From an uncultured Pseudomonas sp. (lineage in GTDB: Bacteria > Pseudomonadota > Gammaproteobacteria > Pseudomonadales > Pseudomonadaceae), in contig NZ_CAMPHI010000058.1 of assembly GCF_946885955.1 (NCBI RefSeq), positions 1-27,324 on the forward strand: a stretch of 27,324 nucleotides of DNA, given 5' to 3'. The notes beneath the pieces were generated by a model, which worked only from the letters and a program-made list of their open reading frames with translations, ran no database searches and was not told where the DNA came from. Shown here in pieces: positions 14,008 to 24,498 of this stretch; position 1 is the stretch's first letter, and each line of letters starts with the position of its first letter. The position numbers and the translations under genes were made by a program.

Positions 14008-14833
14008 TGTCGAAGCGCCCCAGACTGATGCGCTCATGGCCACCCAGGTCACGCCGGCTTTCCACCGCCGCAAAACCCCGCGCCATCAGCAGCTCGCGCA
14101 CGGCCGCCGCCTGCTCGAAACCGTGCTCCAGCAGCAGCCAGCCGCCCGACTCAAGATAGCCCGGCGCCTGCTCGATAATCAGACGAATATCATCCAGCCC
14201 GTCCTCGCCCGCGACCAGGGCGCTACTCGGTTCGAAGCGCACGTCGCCCTGATCCAGATGATGGTCGGCGGCGGCGATATAAGGCGGGTTGCTGACGATC
14301 AGTCGATAGCGCTGGCCGGCCAGGGCGCTGAACCAATAGCTCGCGACGAAGGCCACATTGTTGAGTCTGAGCCGTGCGCGATTGCGCTCGGCCAAGGCCA
14401 CCGCCTCGGGCACCCGATCCACCCCGGTTACCCTCCAGGCCGGACGTTCACTGGCCAGGGCCAGCGCAATGGCGCCGGTGCCGGTGCCCAGATCGAGTAT
14501 CGCCGCGGGCGTCGCCGGCAGCAGTGCCAGCGTGGTTTCCACCAGCAGCTCGGTGTCCGGACGCGGGATCAGGGTGTGCGGCGCCACTTCCAGCTCCAGG
14601 CTCCAGAAGCCCTGCTGACCGAGGATATAGGCCACCGGTTCGCCGGCCCGACGCCGCGCCAGATCGGCAATAAACCGCGCTTGCTGCGCCGCATCGACTT
14701 CGCGTTCCGGCCAGGTGCGCAGGTAGCTGCGCGACTTGCTCAGAGCATGAGCCAACAGCAACTCGGCGTCCAGGCGTGGGGTTGGCGACTCGGGTAGATC
14801 GGCGTCAGCGAGCAAGGATTCGATGGTGGCCAT
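14000..14833 (-). CDS. prmC: Release factor glutamine methyltransferase
   Basis: PrmC (HemK) methylates the glutamine of the GGQ motif in RF1 and RF2. The 277-residue protein has the SAM-binding motif LDLGTGTG (residues 113-120) and the catalytic NPPY (182-185), preceded by the N-terminal helical domain with LLAHAL and RRAGEPVAYILG. Its substrate RF1 is encoded immediately upstream in the same direction (prfA, 14927-16009). ATG 14833 is preferred over GTG 14836. A REP pair lies between the two genes. Confidence 0.96.
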   Translation of the reverse strand: MATIESLLADADLPESPTPRLDAELLLAHALSKSRSYLRTWPEREVDAAQQARFIADLARRRAGEPVAYILGQQGFWSLELEVAPHTLIPRPDTELLVETTLALLPATPAAILDLGTGTGAIALALASERPAWRVTGVDRVPEAVALAERNRARLRLNNVAFVASYWFSALAGQRYRLIVSNPPYIAAADHHLDQGDVRFEPSSALVAGEDGLDDIRLIIEQAPGYLESGGWLLLEHGFEQAAAVRELLMARGFAAVESRRDLGGHERISLGRFDNE

Positions 14834-14846
14834 CACATGTATTTCC

Positions 14847-14915
14847 GTAGCCCGGATGCAATCCGGGGCAATTTTTCAATCGACCCGCCTATTTCCCGGA
14901 TTTCATCCGGGCTAC
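14847..14915. repeat. REP-type inverted pair, copy 2
   Basis: GTAGCCCGGATGCAATCCGG (14847-14866) is followed by the inverted partner CCCGGATTTCATCCGGGCTA plus C (14895-14915). The unit sequence is the same as at 298-365, with an unrelated spacer. It fills the gap between the prfA stop and the prmC start. The stable hairpins could stabilise the prfA mRNA 3' end or reduce prmC expression. Confidence 0.82.
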
Positions 14916-14926
14916 GAAAGCGCAAA

Positions 14927-16009
14927 TTAATCCCCCAACGCCGCCAACAGGTCAGCCTGGTATTCGACCAGCAGCGGCTCGATCACCGCGTCGACGCCGC
15001 CGGCCATCACTTCGTTCAGCGAATACAGAGTCAGGTTGATGCGGTGATCAGTGACCCGCCCCTGAGGGAAGTTGTAGGTACGGATGCGTTCGGAGCGGTC
15101 GCCGGAACCGACCAGCAACTTGCGCGAGTCGGAGATTTCCTTGTGCGCGGCGGCTTCCTGCTGGTCCTTCAACTTGGCCGCCAGCCAGGCCATGGCCTTG
15201 GCGCGGTTCTTGTGCTGCGAGCGCTCTTCCTGGCATTCGACCACGGTGCCGGTGGGAATATGGGTGATGCGGATCGCCGAATCGGTGGTGTTGACGTGCT
15301 GGCCGCCGGCACCGGAGCTGCGGTAGGTGTCCACGCGCAGGTCGGCCGGGTTGATGTCGATGGCCATCTGCTCGTCCGGCTCGGGCAATACCGCCACGGT
15401 GCAGGCCGAGGTATGGATACGGCCTTGGGATTCGGTCTCGGGCACGCGCTGCACGCGGTGCGCGCCGGACTCGAACTTGAGCTTGCCGTAGACGTTGTCG
15501 CCCTCGACCCGGGCGATCACTTCCTTATAGCCGCCGTGTTCGCCTTCGCTGGCCGAGAGCACCTCGATGCGCCAGCCGCGCCGTTCGGCATAACGCGAGT
15601 ACATGCGGAACAGGTCGCCGGAGAAGATCGCCGCCTCGTCACCGCCGGTACCGGCGCGCACTTCAAGGAACACGTTGCGCCCGTCGTTGGGGTCCTTCGG
15701 CAACAGCATGCGCTGCAGGTTATCTTCCAGCTCGAACAGCTTCTGCTTGGCCTCGGCGACTTCCTCCTCGGCCATTTCGCGCATGTCCGGGTCGCTGTCC
15801 TTGAGCAGCGCCTGGGCGCCTTCGAGGTCGGCCTGCACCCTGCGGAAGGCGCTGAACGCCTGGTTTACCGGCTCGATTTCCGCATATTCCTTGGAATAGG
15901 CGCGGAACTGCGTCTGGTTGCCGATCACTTCGGCATCGCCCAACAGCGCGGTGAGTTCTTCGAAACGATCCTGCAGCAGATCGAGTTTAGTGAGCAGCGA
16001 CGCTTTCAT
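14927..16009 (-). CDS. prfA: Peptide chain release factor 1
   Basis: This 360-residue RF1 reads UAG and UAA stop codons. The peptidyl-hydrolysis motif GGQ is at residues 235-237 ([10 protein letters not shown]), and the glutamine is the PrmC methylation site. The stop-codon reading tripeptide is PET at 190-192 in [14 protein letters not shown], where E. coli has PAT. The N-terminal domain is the usual helical coiled region (residues 1-110). ATG 16009 lies nine bases after the hemA stop codon, so hemA and prfA are co-transcribed as in most gammaproteobacteria. Confidence 0.98.
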   Translation of the reverse strand: MKASLLTKLDLLQDRFEELTALLGDAEVIGNQTQFRAYSKEYAEIEPVNQAFSAFRRVQADLEGAQALLKDSDPDMREMAEEEVAEAKQKLFELEDNLQRMLLPKDPNDGRNVFLEVRAGTGGDEAAIFSGDLFRMYSRYAERRGWRIEVLSASEGEHGGYKEVIARVEGDNVYGKLKFESGAHRVQRVPETESQGRIHTSACTVAVLPEPDEQMAIDINPADLRVDTYRSSGAGGQHVNTTDSAIRITHIPTGTVVECQEERSQHKNRAKAMAWLAAKLKDQQEAAAHKEISDSRKLLVGSGDRSERIRTYNFPQGRVTDHRINLTLYSLNEVMAGGVDAVIEPLLVEYQADLLAALGD

Positions 16010-16018
16010 TACAGACCT

Positions 16019-17314
16019 TTATTTATTGACCGAGCTGCTATGGGTAGAAGCAGGCGGCACGCCCTCGTCGAGGGCGAAGAGTTCCTGAGCCACACCGAGC
16101 GCATCGATGCGGCCATCGGCGGAGAATTTTTTCAGTTTCACGCTGGGTGCGTGCAGCAGCTTGTTGGTCAGGCCGCGCGCCAGCTGCGCCAGCGCTTCCT
16201 CACCCGAGGCGCCGTTGCTGAGCAGGCGCAGGGCCTTGGCCAGCTCTTCGTCACGCAGGCGTTCGGCCTGCTGCCGATAGGCCCTGAGCACATCGACCGC
16301 GGCCAGCTCGCGCAGGCGCTGCATGAAATCGTCGGCGCCGACCGCGACCAGCTCTTCCGCCGCCTCGGCCGCCCCCTGACGACTCTTGATGTTTTCCGCG
16401 ATGACTTCATGCAGGTCGTCGACGGTATACAGATAGACGTCGTCCAACTGGCTGACTTCGGGCTCGATGTCGCGCGGCACGGCGATGTCGACCATGAAGA
16501 TCGGCTTGTGCTTGCGCTTCTTCAGCGCCCGCTCGACCGCGCCCTTGCCGAGAATCGGCAATTGACTGGCGGTGGAGCTGATGACGATGTCGCTGTTGAT
16601 CAGCTCATCGGGAATTTCCGATAGGAGCACCGCGTGAGCGCCGAACTGCTCGGCCAGGCTGCTGGCCCGTTCCAGGGTACGGTTGGCCACGACGATGCGC
16701 TTGATGCCCTGATCGTGCAGATGGCGCGCGACCAGGCTGATGGTCTCGCCCGCCCCGATCAATAGCGCCTGGCTGCGGTTCAGGTCGCTGAAAATCTGCT
16801 TGGCCAGACTCACCGCGGCAAAGGCCACCGACACCGGGTTCTCGCCGATCGCGGTATCGGTGCGTACGGTTTTCGCGGTACCGAACGTGGCCTGGAACAA
16901 GCGCCCGAGCAGCGGCCCCAGGGTGCCGGCCTCGCGGGCTACGGCGTAGGCGGATTTCATCTGGCCGAGAATCTGCGGTTCACCCAGCACCATCGAGTCC
17001 AGCCCCGAGGCCACACGCATCATATGGCGCACCGCGTCATGGTCCTCGTAGATATAGGCACAGGCGCGCAGTTCATCGAGGTTCAAACCGTGATAATCGG
17101 CCAGCCAGGCCAGCACCGTCTCGGCGGCCAGGCTATCCTGCTCGAGGTACAGCTCGCTGCGGTTGCAGGTCGACAGAATCGCCGCTTCGCGGGTACTGGT
17201 ACGCTGGCACAGCAGCTGCAGCGCCTCAACCAACTGCTCGGGGGTAAATGCCACGCGCTCGCGAACATCCACCGAAGCGGTTTTATGATTGATACCAAGG
17301 GCTAGAAAGGCCAT
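16019..17314 (-). CDS. hemA: Glutamyl-tRNA reductase
   Basis: HemA reduces glutamyl-tRNA to glutamate-1-semialdehyde, the first committed step of C5 haem synthesis. From ATG 17314 the protein has 431 residues. This start places [13 protein letters not shown] at the N-terminus and the catalytic cysteine at residue 50 (STCNRSELY), its conserved position in the family. The frame is open ten codons further upstream, but those do not resemble the family. [15 protein letters not shown] and the NADPH-binding [13 protein letters not shown] are present, and the C-terminal dimerisation helix is complete. It is divergent from the TPR lipoprotein gene. Confidence 0.97.
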   Translation of the reverse strand: MAFLALGINHKTASVDVRERVAFTPEQLVEALQLLCQRTSTREAAILSTCNRSELYLEQDSLAAETVLAWLADYHGLNLDELRACAYIYEDHDAVRHMMRVASGLDSMVLGEPQILGQMKSAYAVAREAGTLGPLLGRLFQATFGTAKTVRTDTAIGENPVSVAFAAVSLAKQIFSDLNRSQALLIGAGETISLVARHLHDQGIKRIVVANRTLERASSLAEQFGAHAVLLSEIPDELINSDIVISSTASQLPILGKGAVERALKKRKHKPIFMVDIAVPRDIEPEVSQLDDVYLYTVDDLHEVIAENIKSRQGAAEAAEELVAVGADDFMQRLRELAAVDVLRAYRQQAERLRDEELAKALRLLSNGASGEEALAQLARGLTNKLLHAPSVKLKKFSADGRIDALGVAQELFALDEGVPPASTHSSSVNK

Positions 17315-17574
17315 GCGCTTCGCTGAACTGATGGAGGCGCGCAATTGTCCTACTTCGTCCGGGGGAGAACAACCACCGCCGACTATTGTCCTGCGTGTCC
17401 TTGCTCCGCCCAGCTATTTGCGCCCGACCGAGCACGGCAGGGCACCGCCCCGAAACCACAAGGGCGCGGTTGCCGGGCCATGTAACGCTAACCCGCTATC
17501 GCGCCTTGCCCCATGGGCTTGCCCCACGGCTTGTGTCATGATGATCCGACCGCAAGTTGGCCACTTATTATCCT
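17315..17574. other. Divergent intergenic region hemA / TPR gene
   Basis: These 260 bp hold no gene I can support. Both flanking transcripts start here, so two outward promoters are expected. I see no convincing -35/-10 or -24/-12 pair. TATTAT just before ATG 17575 is too close to the start to assign with confidence. No terminator or palindromic operator stands out. Confidence 0.5.
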
Positions 17575-19302
17575 ATGACTAGATCCTTTGCGTTGCTGGC
17601 TGCTGCTGTTGTACTGGGTGGCTGTCAAACCTTTGCTCCCACCTCGCCGGACGGCACGCCGCCGGTGGAAGACCCCTCCACTGTCGCCGAGACCCCGGAA
17701 CCCGAGGCTTATGGCTCGTTCAGCCAGGAAACCTTGCTGGCGCTGCTGACCGCCGAACTGGCCGGCCAGCGCAATCGCTTCGATATCGCCCTAGATAATT
17801 ACGTGCAGCAGGCCGAGATCACGCAGGATGCCGGCGTGGCAGAGCGTGGCTTTCGCATAGCCGAATACCTCGGCGCCGAACAGGCGGCGCTGACCACCGC
17901 GCTGATCTGGGCGAAAAATGCCCCCGAGCAGCTCGATGCGCAGCGCGCCGCCGCGGTGCAACTGGCCCGCGCCGGACGCTACGACGAATCCATGACCTAT
18001 ATGGAGAAAGTCCTGCAGGGCAAGGGCAACACCCATTTCGATTTCCTCGCCCTGTCTGCCGCCGAATCCGACCCGGAAACCCGCGGCGGCCTGCTGCAGA
18101 GCTTCGACCGCCTGCTCGACAAGTATCCGGATAACGGCCAGCTGCTGTTTGGCAAGGCGTTGCTGCTGCAGCAGAACGACCACCCGCAGGAAGCCCTGGC
18201 GCTGCTCGAAGCACACCCCAAACAGCAGGAGATCGCGCCGCTGCTGCTGCGCGCGCGACTGCTGCAAAGCCTCAAGCGCGGCGACGAGGCCTTGCCACTA
18301 CTGGAACAAGGCATTCGTCAGCATCCGCATGACAAGCGCGTACGCCTGACCTATGCCCGCGCACTGGTCGAGCAGGGTCGCCTGGAGGACGCCCAGAGCG
18401 AATTCATCGAACTGGTGCAACGCTACCCCGAAGACAACGACCTGCGCCTCTCCCTGGCTCTGGTAAGCCTGGAAGCCGGCGCCTGGCGAGAAGCAATCGT
18501 CTATCTGGAAGAGCTGATCGAGCGCGACAGCCATGTCGATGCCGCGCACTACAACCTGGCGCGCGCCTATGAAGAGCTGCACGACATCGACAGCGCAGTG
18601 ATGGAGTACGGCCTGGTCGGCCCCGGCAACGACTACCTGCCCGCACAGGCGCGCATGACCGAACTGCTGTTCGACAACCAGCGCGGCGCGCAGGCCTCCG
18701 AACGCCTCGAGAGCGCCCGTCAGAGCCAGCCCGACTATGCCATCCAGCTTTATCTGATCGAGTCCGAAGCGCTGGTCAAGCACCAGCGTCACGATGAAGC
18801 ATGGAACCTGCTGCAGCAGGCGCTGGAACAGTTCCCCGAGGACCTGAATCTGCTCTACACCCGGGCGATGCTCGCGGAAAAGCGCGACGACATCGACCAA
18901 CTGGAGCGCGACCTGCGCTTTATCATCGAACGCGAGCCGGACAACGGCATGGCTCTCAATGCACTCGGCTACACCCTGGCCGATCGCACCACCCGCTACG
19001 ACGAGGCCAGGGCGTTGATCGAGCAGGCGCTGCAACTCAACCCCGACGATCCGGCCATCCTCGACAGCCTGGGCTGGGTCAATTATCGCCAGGGCAATCT
19101 CGACGAAGCCGAACGCCTGTTGCGCCGCGCGCTGGAGTTGTACCCCGATGCCGAAGTCGCCGCCCACCTCGGCGAAGTGCTGTGGGCCCGCGGCAAAGAG
19201 CGCGAAGCACGGAAAATCTGGGCGCATGCGCTCAAACAACAACCCAATAACGCCATCGTGCGCGGCACCCTGCTGCGCCTGACTGGCTCAGAGACGCTTT
19301 AA
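17575..19302 (+). CDS. TPR-repeat lipoprotein upstream of lolB
   Basis: This 575-residue protein has a type II signal peptide, [17 protein letters not shown], with the lipidated cysteine at residue 17. A Pro/Thr-rich linker is followed by tetratricopeptide repeats through most of the length, for example EEALINRPE-like helices, [18 protein letters not shown] near residue 325 and the clear C-terminal repeats [20 protein letters not shown] and [20 protein letters not shown]. The gene is conserved beside lolB in Pseudomonas. Its role is not firmly known, but periplasmic outer-membrane-anchored TPR proteins commonly scaffold envelope complexes. ATG 17575 is chosen over an ATG six codons earlier because it begins the signal peptide. 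The stop codon overlaps the lolB start. Confidence 0.88.
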   Translation: MTRSFALLAAAVVLGGCQTFAPTSPDGTPPVEDPSTVAETPEPEAYGSFSQETLLALLTAELAGQRNRFDIALDNYVQQAEITQDAGVAERGFRIAEYLGAEQAALTTALIWAKNAPEQLDAQRAAAVQLARAGRYDESMTYMEKVLQGKGNTHFDFLALSAAESDPETRGGLLQSFDRLLDKYPDNGQLLFGKALLLQQNDHPQEALALLEAHPKQQEIAPLLLRARLLQSLKRGDEALPLLEQGIRQHPHDKRVRLTYARALVEQGRLEDAQSEFIELVQRYPEDNDLRLSLALVSLEAGAWREAIVYLEELIERDSHVDAAHYNLARAYEELHDIDSAVMEYGLVGPGNDYLPAQARMTELLFDNQRGAQASERLESARQSQPDYAIQLYLIESEALVKHQRHDEAWNLLQQALEQFPEDLNLLYTRAMLAEKRDDIDQLERDLRFIIEREPDNGMALNALGYTLADRTTRYDEARALIEQALQLNPDDPAILDSLGWVNYRQGNLDEAERLLRRALELYPDAEVAAHLGEVLWARGKEREARKIWAHALKQQPNNAIVRGTLLRLTGSETL

Positions 19303-19925
19303 TGCTTGCCCATCTTCGCCCCCTCGCCGTCCTTACCCTCCTCTCCCTACTCGCCGGCTGTGCCGGCCTGAGTTCCCGCGAATCCCTGCAAGGCCAGGGT
19401 GATCAGGCCCATTGGCAAACCCACAAGCAGCAGGTGGCGGCACTCGACGCCTGGCAAATCAGCGGCAAGGTCGGCATCCGCGCCCCTAAGGACTCCGGCA
19501 GCGGCACCCTGTTCTGGCTACAACGCCAGGACTACTACGACATCCGCCTGTCCGGCCCGCTCGGCCGCGGTGCCGCGCGCCTGACCGGGCGCCCGGGTGC
19601 AATACTCCTCGAAGTCGCCAACCAGGGGCGCTATCAGGCCGAATCACCGGAACAACTGTTGCAGCAGCAACTGGGCCTGAATCTGCCGGTCTCGCACCTG
19701 CTCTGGTGGATTCGCGGCCTCCCGGCACCGGGCAGCAAAAGCACCCTGACACTCGACAGCGACAGCCACCTGGCGCAACTCGCCCAGGACGGTTGGCAGG
19801 TGGAATACCTGCGCTATACCGAGCAGGACGGCTACTGGCTACCGGAACGCCTCAAATTGCAGGGTCATGACCTGCAGGTCACCCTGGTGATCAAGGACTG
19901 GCAGCCGCGCCAGCTCGGCCAATGA
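19302..19925 (+). CDS. lolB: LolB, outer-membrane lipoprotein receptor
   Basis: LolB accepts lipoproteins from the carrier LolA and inserts them into the outer membrane. The 207-residue precursor has the lipobox LLAGC with cysteine at residue 20. The mature part begins its beta-barrel-like fold with [10 protein letters not shown] and [20 protein letters not shown], then [11 protein letters not shown], all typical of LolB. Its start overlaps the TPR stop codon by one base and its end overlaps ispE by four bases (ATGA), so the three are translationally coupled. Confidence 0.95.
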   Translation: MLAHLRPLAVLTLLSLLAGCAGLSSRESLQGQGDQAHWQTHKQQVAALDAWQISGKVGIRAPKDSGSGTLFWLQRQDYYDIRLSGPLGRGAARLTGRPGAILLEVANQGRYQAESPEQLLQQQLGLNLPVSHLLWWIRGLPAPGSKSTLTLDSDSHLAQLAQDGWQVEYLRYTEQDGYWLPERLKLQGHDLQVTLVIKDWQPRQLGQ

Positions 19926-20797
19926 CCCACCCGGCAATCCCCACCGCCGCCGAATTGGTGCTGCCGGCGCCGGCCAAGCTCAACCTGATGTTGCATATCC
20001 TCGGCCGCCGCGCCGATGGCTATCACCAATTGCAAACGCTGTTTCAGTTCCTCGACTTCGGCGACGAACTCGGCTTCGCCCTACGCGACGACGGCGAGAT
20101 TCGTCTGCACACAGCCATCGACGGCGTTCCCCACGACAGCAATCTGATCGTGCGTGCCGCGCGTCAACTGCAACAGCAGGCCGGCTGCGCCCAGGGCGCC
20201 GATATCTGGCTGGATAAACGTCTGCCCATGGGCGGCGGGATCGGCGGCGGCAGTTCGGACGCGGCCACCACCCTGCTCGGCCTCAATCATCTGTGGCAGC
20301 TGAACTGGGACGAAGACCGCCTCGCCGCCCTTGGCTTGAGCCTGGGCGCCGACGTGCCGGTATTCGTGCGCGGCCGCGCAGCCTTCGCCGAAGGCGTCGG
20401 TGAGCAACTCACCCCGCTGCAGTTGCCGGAGCCCTGGTTTCTCGTGGCCGTGCCGCAAGTACTTGTCAGCACAGCGGAAGTTTTCGCCGACCCCGAGTTG
20501 ACACGGGATACGCCGCCCATTAAAGTTCGCAGCCTTCTTGAGGGGGGTGGTCGTAATGACTGCCAGCCGGTTGTCGAAAAGCGTTACCCAGAAGTTCGTA
20601 ACGCGCTGATCTTATTGAACAAATATGTATCGGCAAGATTGACTGGCACTGGAGCTTGCGTATTTGGGAGCTTCCCAAAACGGGACGATGCTGATAAAGT
20701 CGCCCGCCAACTTCCAGCCACTCTGCCGAGTTTTGTTGCCCAAGGTCGTAACGTTTCGATGTTGCACCGTAAGCTAGCAGTACTGGCGAAGAAGTGA
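19922..20797 (+). CDS. ispE: 4-diphosphocytidyl-2-C-methyl-D-erythritol kinase
   Basis: IspE phosphorylates CDP-methylerythritol in the MEP isoprenoid pathway. The 291-residue GHMP kinase has [16 protein letters not shown] at the N-terminus with the catalytic lysine at 19, the ATP loop [13 protein letters not shown] at 102-114, and SLGADVPVF carrying the catalytic aspartate. The last third (from about 20515) remains homologous in sense ([21 protein letters not shown]) but is much less GC-rich: 57 of 120 bases are G or C at 20521-20640. It overlaps lolB by four bases. tRNA-Gln starts 26 bases after the stop. Confidence 0.96.
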   Translation: MTHPAIPTAAELVLPAPAKLNLMLHILGRRADGYHQLQTLFQFLDFGDELGFALRDDGEIRLHTAIDGVPHDSNLIVRAARQLQQQAGCAQGADIWLDKRLPMGGGIGGGSSDAATTLLGLNHLWQLNWDEDRLAALGLSLGADVPVFVRGRAAFAEGVGEQLTPLQLPEPWFLVAVPQVLVSTAEVFADPELTRDTPPIKVRSLLEGGGRNDCQPVVEKRYPEVRNALILLNKYVSARLTGTGACVFGSFPKRDDADKVARQLPATLPSFVAQGRNVSMLHRKLAVLAKK

Positions 20798-20823
20798 ATG
20801 CATAGCATCAGTTAGTACGATAC

Positions 20824-20898
20824 AGGGGCGTCGCCAAGCGGTAAGGCAGCAGGTTTTGATCCTGCCATGCGTTGGTTCGAATCCAGCCGCCCCTGCCA
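20824..20898 (+). tRNA. tRNA-Gln (anticodon TTG)
   Basis: A full cloverleaf is visible. The acceptor is AGGGGCG (20824-20830) with CGCCCCT (20888-20894). The anticodon stem GCAGG/CCTGC carries the loop TTTTGAT with anticodon TTG at 20856-20858. The T-arm is GTTGG-TTCGAAT-CCAGC (20871-20887). Discriminator G and an encoded CCA end at 20898. It lies between ispE and prs, its usual place in Pseudomonas, and is probably cut from a longer transcript. Confidence 0.97.
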
Positions 20899-20944
20899 TT
20901 TTCTATACTCATCCAGGTATACCCTCAGCCGGCAGGTACTGCGC

Positions 20945-21886
20945 GTGTCCAAGATGATGGTCTTTACGGGGAACGCTAACCCCGATCTGGCGCGACGTAT
21001 CGTACGTCAGCTGCACATCCCCCTCGGCGATGCCTCTGTCGGTAAGTTTTCCGACGGCGAAATCATGATTGAAATCAACGAAAACGTCCGCGGTAAAGAC
21101 GTCTTCCTGATTCAGCCGACGTGCGCGCCAACCAACGACAACCTGATGGAACTGGTGGTGATGGCCGACGCCTTCCGCCGCTCCTCAGCGACTCGAATCA
21201 CTGCTGTTATCCCCTACTTCGGCTATGCCCGCCAGGATCGCCGTCCGCGTTCCGCCCGCGTGGCAATCAGCGCCAAGGTCGTGGCTGACATGCTGACCGT
21301 AGTGGGCATCGACCGGGTTCTTACCGTCGACCTGCACGCGGATCAGATTCAGGGTTTCTTCGATATCCCGGTAGATAACATCTACGGCTCCCCGGTACTG
21401 GTGGACGATATCGAAGACCAACGCTTCGACAACTTGATGATCGTTTCCCCGGACATCGGCGGTGTGGTGCGTGCGCGTGCCGTGGCCAAGTCGCTGGGCG
21501 TGGACCTGGCGATCATCGACAAGCGTCGCGAGAAAGCCAACCAGTCCGAAGTGATGCATATCATCGGTGACGTGGAAGGCCGCACCTGCATCCTGGTCGA
21601 CGACATGGTGGATACCGCCGGCACCCTGTGCCATGCGGCCAAAGCGCTGAAAGAACACGGCGCCGCCAAGGTCTTCGCCTACTGCACCCACCCGGTGCTG
21701 TCGGGTCGCGCGATCGAAAACATCGAAAATTCCATGCTCGACGAGCTGGTGGTGACCAACACCATCCCGCTGTCCGCCGCTGCGCAATCCTGTTCGCGTA
21801 TTCGCCAACTGGATATCGCCCCGGTAGTCGCTGAAGCGGTGCGCCGCATCAGCAATGAAGAATCGATCAGCGCGATGTTCCGCTAA
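20945..21886 (+). CDS. prs: Ribose-phosphate pyrophosphokinase
   Basis: Prs makes PRPP from ribose 5-phosphate and ATP for nucleotide, histidine, tryptophan and NAD synthesis. The 313-residue protein starts at GTG 20945 ([19 protein letters not shown]), matching the family's N-terminus and usual length. The frame is open upstream but runs into the t[19 protein letters not shown] and the PRPP-binding loop [10 protein letters not shown] (about 218-227) are intact. It begins 46 bases after tRNA-Gln. Confidence 0.97.
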   Translation: MSKMMVFTGNANPDLARRIVRQLHIPLGDASVGKFSDGEIMIEINENVRGKDVFLIQPTCAPTNDNLMELVVMADAFRRSSATRITAVIPYFGYARQDRRPRSARVAISAKVVADMLTVVGIDRVLTVDLHADQIQGFFDIPVDNIYGSPVLVDDIEDQRFDNLMIVSPDIGGVVRARAVAKSLGVDLAIIDKRREKANQSEVMHIIGDVEGRTCILVDDMVDTAGTLCHAAKALKEHGAAKVFAYCTHPVLSGRAIENIENSMLDELVVTNTIPLSAAAQSCSRIRQLDIAPVVAEAVRRISNEESISAMFR

Positions 21887-21910
21887 GCGGACAGCGTACT
21901 GAACGCAACT

Positions 21911-21932
21911 GCCCGGCCCTTTATAGCCGGGC
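21911..21932 (+). other. Stem-loop between prs and rplY
   Basis: GCCCGGC (21911-21917) pairs with GCCGGGC (21926-21932) around CCTTTATA. No T-run follows, so it is at best a partial or Rho-assisted terminator, or a processing or attenuation element in the rplY leader. Confidence 0.55.
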
Positions 21933-22000
21933 CTATTACCCAACCGTCCGGTCGCTGGTCGCAAGCGTGAAGGACGGTTTGGTTATTTTGGAGAAGTGAA

Positions 22001-22615
22001 ATGACTGTTGAATTTGCCCTGAATGCCGAAGTGCGTTCCGACCTGGGGAAAGGTGCGAGCCGCCGCCTGCGTCGTAACGTAGCCATGGTTCCTGCCGTAA
22101 TCTACGGTGGCGAGAAAGCTCCGCAATCGATCAGCCTGCTGGCCAAGGATTTCGCCAAGCTGCTGGAAAACGAAGCGGCTTTCAGCCACGTTCTGACCCT
22201 GAACGTAGCCGGCAGCAACGAAAGCGTCCTGATCAAGGCGCTGCAGCGTCACCCGGCCAAAGGCTTCGTCCTGCATGCCGACTTCGTCCGCGTTGTCGCT
22301 GGCCAGAAGCTGACCGCTCACGTTCCCCTGCACTTCCTCAACCAGGAAACTTCGGTTGGCGTGAAGCAGCAAGGCGGCGAAGTCTCCCACACCCTGGTCG
22401 AAGTCGAAGTTTCCTGCCTGCCGAAAGACCTGCCGGAATTCATCGAAGTCGACATGGCTGCCGTCGAAGTTGGTCAGATCGTTCACCTGGCTGACCTCAA
22501 GCTGCCAAAAGGCGTTGAGCTGGTTGCACTGGCTCACGGTAACGACCTGGCAGTGGCCAACATCCACGCCTCGCGAGTTGCTAAAGACGTAGAAGGCGAA
22601 GGCGCTGCCGAGTAA
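22001..22615 (+). CDS. rplY: Ribosomal protein bL25, long (CTC) form
   Basis: This 204-residue protein is the long form of bL25, related to the general stress protein CTC. The N-terminal 5S rRNA-binding domain includes [16 protein letters not shown] and VPAVIYGG, and the C-terminal TL5-type beta domain includes [19 protein letters not shown] and [14 protein letters not shown]. It is twice the length of the E. coli short form, as is usual in Pseudomonas. GGAGAAGTGAA before ATG 22001 is a strong ribosome binding site. It is followed by pth, another translation gene. Confidence 0.96.
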   Translation: MTVEFALNAEVRSDLGKGASRRLRRNVAMVPAVIYGGEKAPQSISLLAKDFAKLLENEAAFSHVLTLNVAGSNESVLIKALQRHPAKGFVLHADFVRVVAGQKLTAHVPLHFLNQETSVGVKQQGGEVSHTLVEVEVSCLPKDLPEFIEVDMAAVEVGQIVHLADLKLPKGVELVALAHGNDLAVANIHASRVAKDVEGEGAAE

Positions 22616-22635
22616 CCCTCGCACCGCCGGAAAAC

Positions 22636-22661
22636 AGCCCAGGCGCACCAGCGGCTGGGCT
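22636..22661 (+). other. Stem-loop between rplY and pth
   Basis: AGCCCAG (22636-22642) pairs with CTGGGCT (22655-22661) around a 12-base loop, followed by ATTTCC. The short T-run makes it a weak terminator at most. It would reduce but not prevent read-through into pth. Confidence 0.5.
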
Positions 22662-22684
22662 ATTTCCACAAAAGGGCTCCTGTC

Positions 22685-23275
22685 ATGACTGCCGTACAAC
22701 TGATCGTTGGCCTGGGTAACCCCGGCCCCGAATACGACCAGACCCGGCATAATGCGGGGGCCCTTTTCGTTGAGCGTCTGGCCGAAAGTCAGCGCATCAA
22801 CTTGAGTCTCGACAAGAAATATTTTGGTCTGGTGGGTAAATTCAGCCACCAGGGACGCGATGTTCGTCTATTGATCCCTACCACCTTCATGAACCGTAGC
22901 GGCCAGTCCGTCGCGGCATTGGCGAATTTCTTCCGCATTGCGCCGGAAGCCATTCTGGTGGCCCACGACGAACTCGACATGCCGCCAGGCGTCGCCAAAC
23001 TCAAACAGGGTGGCGGGCACGGCGGGCATAACGGGTTGCGCGACATCATCGCCCAGCTCGGCAATCAGAATAATTTTTATCGCCTGCGGCTTGGCATCGG
23101 CCATCCCGGGCACAGCAGCATGGTCTCCAATTTCGTCCTCGGCCGCGCCCCGCGCAGCGAGCAGGAATTACTGGATACCAGTATCGACTTCGCCCTCGGC
23201 GTATTGCCGGAGATCCTCGCAGGGGATTGGAGCAAAGCGATGCACAAGCTGCACAGCCAGAAAGCCTCCTCTTAA
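22685..23275 (+). CDS. pth: Peptidyl-tRNA hydrolase
   Basis: Pth releases tRNA from peptidyl-tRNAs that drop off the ribosome. The 196-residue protein has [19 protein letters not shown] with the catalytic histidine H22, [11 protein letters not shown], and [10 protein letters not shown] with the conserved aspartate. [12 protein letters not shown] is the tRNA-binding loop. ATG 22685 is the natural start. It lies 34 bases before ychF, a conserved pair in gammaproteobacteria. Confidence 0.97.
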   Translation: MTAVQLIVGLGNPGPEYDQTRHNAGALFVERLAESQRINLSLDKKYFGLVGKFSHQGRDVRLLIPTTFMNRSGQSVAALANFFRIAPEAILVAHDELDMPPGVAKLKQGGGHGGHNGLRDIIAQLGNQNNFYRLRLGIGHPGHSSMVSNFVLGRAPRSEQELLDTSIDFALGVLPEILAGDWSKAMHKLHSQKASS

Positions 23276-23309
23276 TTCTTTACCGCCATTTCGCGCGAGG
23301 GATACACCA

Positions 23310-24410
23310 ATGGGATTCAACTGCGGCATCGTCGGCCTACCCAACGTCGGCAAGTCCACCCTGTTCAACGCCCTCACCAAATCCGGTATCGCCGCGGAGA
23401 ACTTCCCCTTCTGCACCATCGAGCCGAACAGCGGCATCGTGCCGATGCCCGACCCACGCCTGCAGGCCCTGGCCGAAATCGTCAAACCCGAGCGGGTATT
23501 GCCGACCACCATGGAGTTCGTCGATATCGCCGGCCTGGTCGAAGGCGCGTCCAAAGGTGAAGGCCTGGGCAACAAGTTCCTCGCCAACATTCGCGAGACC
23601 GATGCCATCGCCCACGTGGTGCGCTGCTTCCAGGACGACAACGTGATTCACGTCGCCAACAGCGTCGACCCTAAGCGTGATATCGAGATCATCGACCTCG
23701 AGCTGATCTTCGCCGACCTCGACAGTTGCGAGAAGCAGCTGCAGAAAGTCACCCGCAACGCCAAAGGCGGCGACAAGGACTCCGTCGCGCAAAAAGCCCT
23801 GCTGGAGAAGCTGATCCCGCACTTCACCGAAGGCAAGCCGGCGCGCACCCTGCTCAAGACCCTGGGCGACGACGAGAAGCAACTGGTTCGTGGCTTCCAC
23901 CTGCTCACCAGCAAGCCGGTGATGTACATCGCCAACGTCGCCGAGGACGGTTTCGAGAACAATCCGCTACTCGACGTGGTGCAGGCCATCGCCGACGCCG
24001 AAGGCGCTCCAGTGGTGCCGGTATGCAACAAGATCGAGGCGGAGATCGCCGAGCTGGATGACGGCGAAGAGAAGGACATGTTCCTCGAAGCCCTAGGGCT
24101 CGAAGAGCCCGGCCTCAATCGCGTGATCCGCGCCGGCTACGAGCTGCTCAACCTGCAGACCTACTTCACCGCCGGGGTCAAGGAAGTCCGCGCCTGGACC
24201 GTGAAAGTCGGCGCCACCGCGCCCCAGGCCGCCGCCGTGATCCACACCGACTTCGAAAAGGGCTTTATCCGCGCCGAAGTCATCGCTTACAACGATTTCA
24301 TCCAGTACAAAGGCGAAGCCGGCGCCAAAGAAGCCGGTAAGTGGCGCCTGGAAGGCAAGGAGTACATCGTCAAGGATGGCGACGTCATGCACTTCCGCTT
24401 TAACGTCTAA
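23310..24410 (+). CDS. ychF: YchF/OLA1-family P-loop ATPase
   Basis: This 366-residue protein is a ribosome-associated Obg-superfamily NTPase that prefers ATP. The P-loop is GLPNVGKST (residues 9-17). The G3-like region [21 protein letters not shown] and the modified G4 region [10 protein letters not shown], where the usual NKxD aspartate is replaced by glutamate, account for ATP preference in this family. The C-terminal TGS domain is present ([15 protein letters not shown] and [20 protein letters not shown]). ATG 23310 follows GCGAGGGA. An intrinsic terminator ends the cluster. Confidence 0.97.
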   Translation: MGFNCGIVGLPNVGKSTLFNALTKSGIAAENFPFCTIEPNSGIVPMPDPRLQALAEIVKPERVLPTTMEFVDIAGLVEGASKGEGLGNKFLANIRETDAIAHVVRCFQDDNVIHVANSVDPKRDIEIIDLELIFADLDSCEKQLQKVTRNAKGGDKDSVAQKALLEKLIPHFTEGKPARTLLKTLGDDEKQLVRGFHLLTSKPVMYIANVAEDGFENNPLLDVVQAIADAEGAPVVPVCNKIEAEIAELDDGEEKDMFLEALGLEEPGLNRVIRAGYELLNLQTYFTAGVKEVRAWTVKVGATAPQAAAVIHTDFEKGFIRAEVIAYNDFIQYKGEAGAKEAGKWRLEGKEYIVKDGDVMHFRFNV

Positions 24411-24428
24411 GCGTTACCAGCTCAAAAC

Positions 24429-24453
24429 AAAAGCCCCGCATCGCGGGGCTTTT
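24429..24453. terminator. Intrinsic terminator, probably bidirectional
   Basis: AAAAGCCCCGC and GCGGGGCTTTT pair around ATC (24429-24453). T residues lie on the right and A residues on the left, so it can serve ychF and the convergent TolC-family gene, which ends at 24499. Confidence 0.92.
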
Positions 24454-24498
24454 GCATTTCTACACGGCAGTAATGTCCATGCGCTGCGCTTATCCCGG

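Noticed and set aside
14837..16624. 595-codon open frame on the + strand opposite prfA and hemA
   Set aside because: It is the antisense shadow of two well-conserved GC-rich genes, and its composition is rich in residues typical of such shadows.
23310..24410. N-terminal extension of ychF into pth (frame open from 22938)
   Set aside because: ATG 23310 gives the conserved N-terminus [16 protein letters not shown] and follows a ribosome binding site. The extension is pth read in another frame.
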